A stretch of 64,000 nt of DNA, taken from IMG/VR virus record IMGVR_UViG_3300049460_000123, positions 1 to 64,000 of that record; one strand, written 5' to 3'. Positions 60,272 through 64,000 of the stretch are shown one piece after another. The translations under genes and the position numbers were made by a program. The notes under the pieces are model-generated. The model was given only the letters and a program-made list of their open reading frames with translations. It searched no databases and was not told the origin of the DNA. The DNA comes from a virus. How positions within the stretch are numbered: the first letter of the stretch is position 1; every line of letters starts with the position of its first letter.

Positions 60272-61051
60272 TCAAGTCACGACCAAAGCCTTATAGAATA
60301 GGACGCGCAGCGATTTGATCATCGCCGGCTTTTCCTTAGTAGCCCGAGCTTTTTTTATGAATTCCGCGACCGGCATTGCAACGATGCCACCGAAGAATCG
60401 CGGATCGTCGTAATGCGCGAGGTATGCCTTTTTTGCCGCTTCCATCGAGGCAAATCCGAGGAAACACTTGTCCTCGTCGTACTTGCTCCAATCCTTTCGC
60501 GTCATCTGGCGAACGATGTAGACCTCCGGCGCCGACTCGTCCGGACCCATGTAGACGTCGACCGGATCCCCATCGACGCCCTCAGTGCCGGCGATCTCGC
60601 CATAGGCGTACTCGAACACGGTCCGCCACTTCGCGCCGGTCTCGTCGACGCCCTCGCGTACGGTTCCCGCCGGATTCTCGATATTGATGTCGAGCCCGTT
60701 CCACTTCATGCGCAGTTTTTTGTAGTTGCCGGCCGCCGCCTGCGCGGGAGTCGGTTTTTTCCAGCCGTCAGCGCGCTCAGACTTGACCATCCATAAATCG
60801 CCGTCCTGGCGTGCAGTGCCGCGCAGATCATCCCATGAGAACGACTGCTGGCTGTCGGCAAACTGCACCGTGATATAGGCACCGTCGACCGTCGCCTTGA
60901 CGTTCGATATCTTGCCCGTCGCCGGACCTTTGTCCGTATGGCGATCGCTCTCGAATTCGATCCGTTGGCCGATATCGGGCCATCCATCCGGCGCACGCCG
61001 TTTTCGCAGCGCCTCGAGGCGCTTCGCGTAATCAGCTTTAATCAGCAGCAT
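60272..61051 (-). CDS. head-associated protein with inorganic-pyrophosphatase-like domain
   Basis: A 259-residue protein from ATG 61051, overlapping the MuF-like gene by 14 bp. After an N-terminal beta-barrel-like part (GQRIEFESDRHTDKG) comes NIENPAGTVRE ... FEYAYGEIAGTEGVDGDPVDVYMGPDE, matching the pyrophosphatase core (E...Y.Y..I...DGDPVDV) of the InPase domain found in phage head-gene neighbourhoods. The DGDPVDV metal-binding Asp residues are intact, so it may hydrolyse pyrophosphate or another phosphoanhydride. It may be injected like other polyvalent domains. Confidence 0.78.
   Translation of the reverse strand: MLLIKADYAKRLEALRKRRAPDGWPDIGQRIEFESDRHTDKGPATGKISNVKATVDGAYITVQFADSQQSFSWDDLRGTARQDGDLWMVKSERADGWKKPTPAQAAAGNYKKLRMKWNGLDINIENPAGTVREGVDETGAKWRTVFEYAYGEIAGTEGVDGDPVDVYMGPDESAPEVYIVRQMTRKDWSKYDEDKCFLGFASMEAAKKAYLAHYDDPRFFGGIVAMPVAEFIKKARATKEKPAMIKSLRVLFYKALVVT
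60276..60283 (-). promoter_or_regulatory. GTCGTGAC promoter motif before the giant methyltransferase gene
   Basis: The octamer forms part of the last codons of the upstream gene (VVT, stop). TT and GATCAT follow; ATG 60261 is 14 nt downstream and opens a 7-codon ORF (MLLIGSP) whose TGA overlaps the ATG at 60241. Confidence 0.6.
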
Positions 61052-62198
61052 TCGAATTTCCCAGTACGCTACGTAGGTAATCGCCGAACGCCTTGTCATC
61101 GCCCGGCTCGTCTTGAATGGTCGGAACCCATCGGCCCCGGCAATGCGGATGCTGCGCGCCGGCGGCAATCCAGTACATCTCCTCCGGCTCGCGATGCACG
61201 AGGATGGTCCCGACGCGCTTACGCGGCGCATTGGATCGCCCCATGTTCGTTTTGCCCGGCCAAATCTGCGTCATGCCGTCCTTGTCAGGCGCATCCGGCG
61301 AGACAACCTCGACGATCGTGCCATCGATCTTTCGGCACCACGAACACGCATTGCGGTATTGCTCGACGCGCCTCAGCTTGGATCCGACTGGCATGCTCGA
61401 GACATAGCCCTGATTCTGGTTCTCAGTCGTCTCCGTCTCAGCGATGCGCCGCCAGTCGCGATTGAGCGTCGCAAACTCGTCGTGCAACGTCGTTTGTAAC
61501 GAGTGGCGCGGGCCGGGCGTGCCGAGGAACGTCTGTCCCGTGTGCTCGAGCACCACCTGGCGCATGCGATGCCGCGCGTTATCGGCGAGGCGCTGGACGT
61601 TCTCCACGCCGCGCACGCGTGCATAGTCGAGAATGATCGACTGCACCGGCGACATGGTGAACGCCGCGCGCGCCGCGCTCACGGTCGACGGCAGCGCCTC
61701 GAGCAGCGTATCAGCCTGCTTGGCCGTCAGGCTTTCCATGTTCGCCTGCACGCGCCCCATGAACGTCGAGCGCACGGCGAGCCATTCCGCTTCGGTGCGC
61801 ATGTCACTGGCGGGCAAATAGCGTTGCGCCAGGTAGTCGACGACCATCATCCAGTCGTCGAGCGTGAATTCCGCCGGCGGAAGCGATTCGAGGTAGAGCT
61901 TGACGAGCGACAGCTCGGACGCCGACCAGCGCTGCATGTACCCATCCGGCCGCGCCACGCGCGAGCCTGCGTGATGCTTCTCGCCGGCGAGCCACTGCTC
62001 GAGCTCCTTGCGGAACCCGTCGAGGCGCATCAGTCCGCGACGCGTGAACAACTCCACTAGGCGGCGCACGAACGGATTTTCGTGCTCCGACCAGATCGAA
62101 TCGTCATCGTCATGGCTGTGGATCGCCTTGTAGATGGTGTTTAGGGCGCGGTCTGACTGTTGCTCCGTCAATTCGCCGATATCGAGTAGTAGGGTCAT
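61038..62198 (-). CDS. MuF-like phage head morphogenesis protein
   Basis: A 386-residue protein. The C-terminal domain has RNACSWCRKIDGTIVEV (CxxC) and HPHCRGRWVPTIQDE, the Mu gpF/SPP1 gp7 signature with conserved Cys/His. It is a minor head protein beside the portal and may travel with the DNA. A weak CAGGA is the only ribosome-binding signal; GTCGTGAC lies 14 nt before ATG 62198. Confidence 0.9.
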   Translation of the reverse strand: MTLLLDIGELTEQQSDRALNTIYKAIHSHDDDDSIWSEHENPFVRRLVELFTRRGLMRLDGFRKELEQWLAGEKHHAGSRVARPDGYMQRWSASELSLVKLYLESLPPAEFTLDDWMMVVDYLAQRYLPASDMRTEAEWLAVRSTFMGRVQANMESLTAKQADTLLEALPSTVSAARAAFTMSPVQSIILDYARVRGVENVQRLADNARHRMRQVVLEHTGQTFLGTPGPRHSLQTTLHDEFATLNRDWRRIAETETTENQNQGYVSSMPVGSKLRRVEQYRNACSWCRKIDGTIVEVVSPDAPDKDGMTQIWPGKTNMGRSNAPRKRVGTILVHREPEEMYWIAAGAQHPHCRGRWVPTIQDEPGDDKAFGDYLRSVLGNSNAAD

Positions 62199-62212
62199 TT
62201 CATCATCCTGCC

Positions 62213-62254
62213 GTCACGACAAAATCACGCACAGACTTACTCATTTTTGATACA
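62213..62254. promoter_or_regulatory. GTCGTGAC motif (leftward) and an 18-bp operator (rightward gene)
   Basis: Leftward: octamer 62220-62213, GG, CAGGAT box, 6 nt, ATG 62198. Rightward: TTACTCATTTTTGATACA (62237-62254), with a possible -10 TACACT at 62251-62256, in front of the gene at 62291. The same 18 bases occur at the HTH gene promoter (20042-20059, opposite strand). Confidence 0.6.
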
Positions 62255-62290
62255 CTCCGCTTTCTCGAAATTTCTCAAATACCGACGGTC

Positions 62291-62746
62291 ATGCAGAAAA
62301 CGCCAGTGCCCCGCGCGAAGAAAGTCACGAACGCCATGCAGCTAGCCGGAGCCCGTCCGGCATTGCGCGCGATCGAATCAATCATGGCGACATGGAATAG
62401 CCCGAGCGGCCCGGAGGCGGATCCGCAGGACATCGTCGGTCTGCAAGGGTTCTTTCTCGGATATGATCGAGTGTGCAAAAACTCCGGCGTGCCGTTTGAC
62501 GCGTCGATCGCCGACGAGATCCTCGATCGGATGCACCATGACAAGCCCGTATCGCGCGCCGACATTCACACGCTGCACGTCGAGGCGCACAAGCTACTGC
62601 GCGCCGCTCGATCGGTACGCAGCATCGACATCTGGCTTGAAAGCCTGCAGGACATGGAGATCTACTGTCACGTGCACGGCTGGCAATGGAAGGGAATCGG
62701 GAGAGCTCCGGCAGGTTTCTCCGCCGGAGTGCAGATCGCCGCGTAG
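62291..62746 (+). CDS. hypothetical protein, reversed in the head-gene block
   Basis: A 151-residue basic, helical protein (RAIESIMATWNSPSGPEADPQDIVGLQGF; SRADIHTLHVEAHKLLRAARSVRSIDIWL). It runs against the late operon and is preceded by a repressor-type operator. It may therefore be expressed in the lysogen or early, like a moron. I do not recognise the family. The 118 bp that follow hold no gene. Confidence 0.6.
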   Translation: MQKTPVPRAKKVTNAMQLAGARPALRAIESIMATWNSPSGPEADPQDIVGLQGFFLGYDRVCKNSGVPFDASIADEILDRMHHDKPVSRADIHTLHVEAHKLLRAARSVRSIDIWLESLQDMEIYCHVHGWQWKGIGRAPAGFSAGVQIAA

Positions 62747-62863
62747 CGTGCGGATACGGTCAGATCATCGCGGGAGATACGCTCACTCTGACTGCGGGTC
62801 GTTTTAGGCCGACGGTCCCGCGCACGGCGTCGCCCTCTCGCCAAGGAACACTTTCAGTATGCA

Positions 62864-62871
62864 ATCACGAC
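62864..62871 (-). promoter_or_regulatory. GTCGTGAT, one-mismatch copy of the promoter motif
   Basis: It overlaps the stop codon of the leftward gene (TCG TGA). TG and CATACT follow. No gene starts close downstream on this strand; the MuF-like gene is 670 bp away. It may be a relic that predates insertion of the reversed gene at 62291. Confidence 0.35.
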
Positions 62872-63449
62872 TCGTCTTTATGGCCGCCCTTTTCGTGCTT
62901 CGTGATCTCCGCCCAGTGAATTTGATGCACCCGCCCGCATGAGTCTTTCACGTGCGCGCCGGTTTTCCCCGTCTCGCCGACCACCTCGCCGGATCCAGTA
63001 AAGTCGCCCGCCTCAAAGTGCAGGCGATCGCCGGCCGCGACGTTGTGCGATCCGAATTCGCCCTTGGGTTCCTCCGGCTCGTCGCCCTTGGCCGCTTTGG
63101 CAAATAGCACGAGGCGATTGCCGCCGAACGCCTTTACGATCATCTTGTCCTCGCGCGCGTCCGGCGCCACAGTGATATAGCGCCGCATGCCGGCCGCGTC
63201 CTCGACGATCATCCCGTCTTCGCCCTGGTCGATCACGTTGTAATGCTGCGTCGCGCGCTTCTTGGCGCCCAGCACGTGTTTCCAGCCGACCTTATGCCGC
63301 TCGCCGTCACAATCCACCGTCGCACCGTGCTCGCCGTGCGCGACCACGCGGCCCGCGCGCGGCCCCTTCGCATGGTTGATGTAGACCTCGTCGCCAACGT
63401 CCACGCCCGGGTTCGTTACCGGCTTGTCCTTCTGCTTCGGTTCCATCAT
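62865..63449 (-). CDS. KOW/SH3-like protein beside the portal gene
   Basis: A 194-residue protein with two small beta-barrel-like segments: VGDEVYINHAKGPRAGRVVAHGEHGATV (KOW-like, ~res 18-45) and VAAGDRLHFEAGDFTGSGEVVGETGKTGAHV (~res 137-167). These repeats could bind RNA, DNA or protein. It overlaps the portal stop by ATGA, suggesting a head or packaging accessory role. Confidence 0.65.
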   Translation of the reverse strand: MMEPKQKDKPVTNPGVDVGDEVYINHAKGPRAGRVVAHGEHGATVDCDGERHKVGWKHVLGAKKRATQHYNVIDQGEDGMIVEDAAGMRRYITVAPDAREDKMIVKAFGGNRLVLFAKAAKGDEPEEPKGEFGSHNVAAGDRLHFEAGDFTGSGEVVGETGKTGAHVKDSCGRVHQIHWAEITKHEKGGHKDES

Positions 63450-64000
63450 GGCTCGATCGTGAAGATTGGAAGGCCGAACGACTTGGTGATCTGGTCCGCG
63501 TCGTCACCCTCAGCGCCGCCGCCGACCGCGTCCGGATCCGCCGCTGCATCGCCCGGCTTGCCGAAGTCGCCGCCCGCGTCGTTCTGTGCGTCCGGCTTGC
63601 CGAACGGCGCCGGCTTGCCGTCCTCGCCATCCTTCGGCGCCGCGCCCGGTTGCTCCTGGCCGGGTTGCCCGAAGTCCCCGTCAGGCTGTTGCTGCTGCTG
63701 GTTCTCCGCTTGCCACACCGGCAGGAGCGAAGGATTCAGCGGCGCCGCGCCGATGCCGCCCGGCACCTTCGGCAGATCGTCCTCCGCGCGCATCTCGTCC
63801 CACGTCAGGATCAGCTTTTTGCGCTCGAACGCAATCTGCGGATCCTCCTCGTCGAGCCCGGTCCAGCGGAAAACGTACTTGTCGCCGAACTCCTGCACGA
63901 TAAAGTCCGTGAACAGGTTTTCGAAGTACGCCAGAAGCGGCCGCAGACCCTTGTCTTTCGAGTTGGCGAGCTTTTCCTCCGTGTCGTTGCCGGCGAGCGA
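63446..64000 (-). CDS. portal protein, C-terminal part (N-terminus beyond window)
   Basis: The leftward frame is open to the window edge; about 184 residues are visible. SLAGNDTEEKLANSKDKGLR, then LLAYFENLFTDFIVQEFG and FRWTGLDEEDPQIAFERKK followed by LTWDEMR, match the clip/crown end of phage portal proteins, here followed by a Gln/Gly/Pro-rich disordered tail. The portal is the DNA channel of the head and the docking site of the terminase. Confidence 0.85.
   Translation of the reverse strand, partial: SLAGNDTEEKLANSKDKGLRPLLAYFENLFTDFIVQEFGDKYVFRWTGLDEEDPQIAFERKKLILTWDEMRAEDDLPKVPGGIGAAPLNPSLLPVWQAENQQQQQPDGDFGQPGQEQPGAAPKDGEDGKPAPFGKPDAQNDAGGDFGKPGDAAADPDAVGGGAEGDDADQITKSFGLPIFTIEP

Noticed and set aside
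1-64000. Plasmid replication or partition genes (RepA, ParA, ParB) that would prove a phage-plasmid
   Set aside because: None recognised in the window; the integrase argues for chromosomal lysogeny, so the iteron elements are left as candidates only.

Overview
The window is one continuous segment of a temperate, contractile-tailed bacteriophage (myovirus) genome, either a phage or a prophage, with GC-rich codon use (about 62-65 % by eye). That composition and the gene types point to a Burkholderia-like or other beta-proteobacterial host, but this is inference and no host genes are present. Both ends cut genes: a Dam-type DNA methyltransferase runs off the left edge and the portal protein runs off the right edge. 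The large terminase subunit must lie outside. I saw no tRNA, CRISPR array or insertion sequence.

Positions 1-25.4 kb are the early/replication half. A short leftward block (1-1954) holds the Dam-like methylase and zinc-finger proteins. A noncoding repeat region (2.2-2.6 kb) precedes a rightward block (2770-11385) of small proteins, a DEAD/DEAH helicase with four helicase-associated repeats, small HTH proteins, a metallophosphoesterase and a GIY-YIG homing endonuclease. A leftward block (11382-20010) encodes a nucleotide deaminase-like protein, a C5-cytosine methylase, a primase-helicase, a VRR-NUC-type nuclease, a MazG-like diphosphohydrolase, SSB, a RadD-like helicase and a small HTH regulator. 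From a divergent control region (20.01-20.21 kb) a rightward operon encodes a RecE-like exonuclease, an SMC/RecF-like ATPase, a probable annealing protein and a tyrosine integrase.

Positions 25.4-64 kb are the late half, read right to left: portal, KOW-like protein, MuF-like head protein, pyrophosphatase-fold protein, two giant 'polyvalent' proteins (methyltransferase plus HExxH domain, 1660 aa; SNF2-type helicase, 1518 aa), protease, scaffold-like protein, major capsid protein, connectors, sheath, tube, frameshifted tape-measure chaperone, tape measure, baseplate, fibres and the lysis cassette (GH19 endolysin, holin candidates, Rz with nested Rz1). Three genes are transcribed against this block (27701, 43595, 62291).

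Two sequence systems tie the genome together. (1) An 18-bp palindrome, TTACTCA-N4-TGAGTAA and variants, occurs about 17 times next to gene starts. At several places it sits in the spacer or on the -10 box of a sigma70-like promoter, as expected for repressor operators. (2) An octamer GTCGTGAC occurs 14 times (one copy with a mismatch), always at gene boundaries. In 13 of 14 copies it is followed after 2 nt by a box of the form xAxxxT, and at six late genes (five cleanly, one if an in-frame ATG is used) it lies exactly 14-15 nt before an ATG with little or no Shine-Dalgarno sequence. I infer a dedicated promoter class that may produce leaderless mRNAs. A third element, a cluster of GATACC/GGTATC repeats with an AT-rich and a G-rich segment, is present twice, 52.7 kb apart, and is a candidate origin or partition site.
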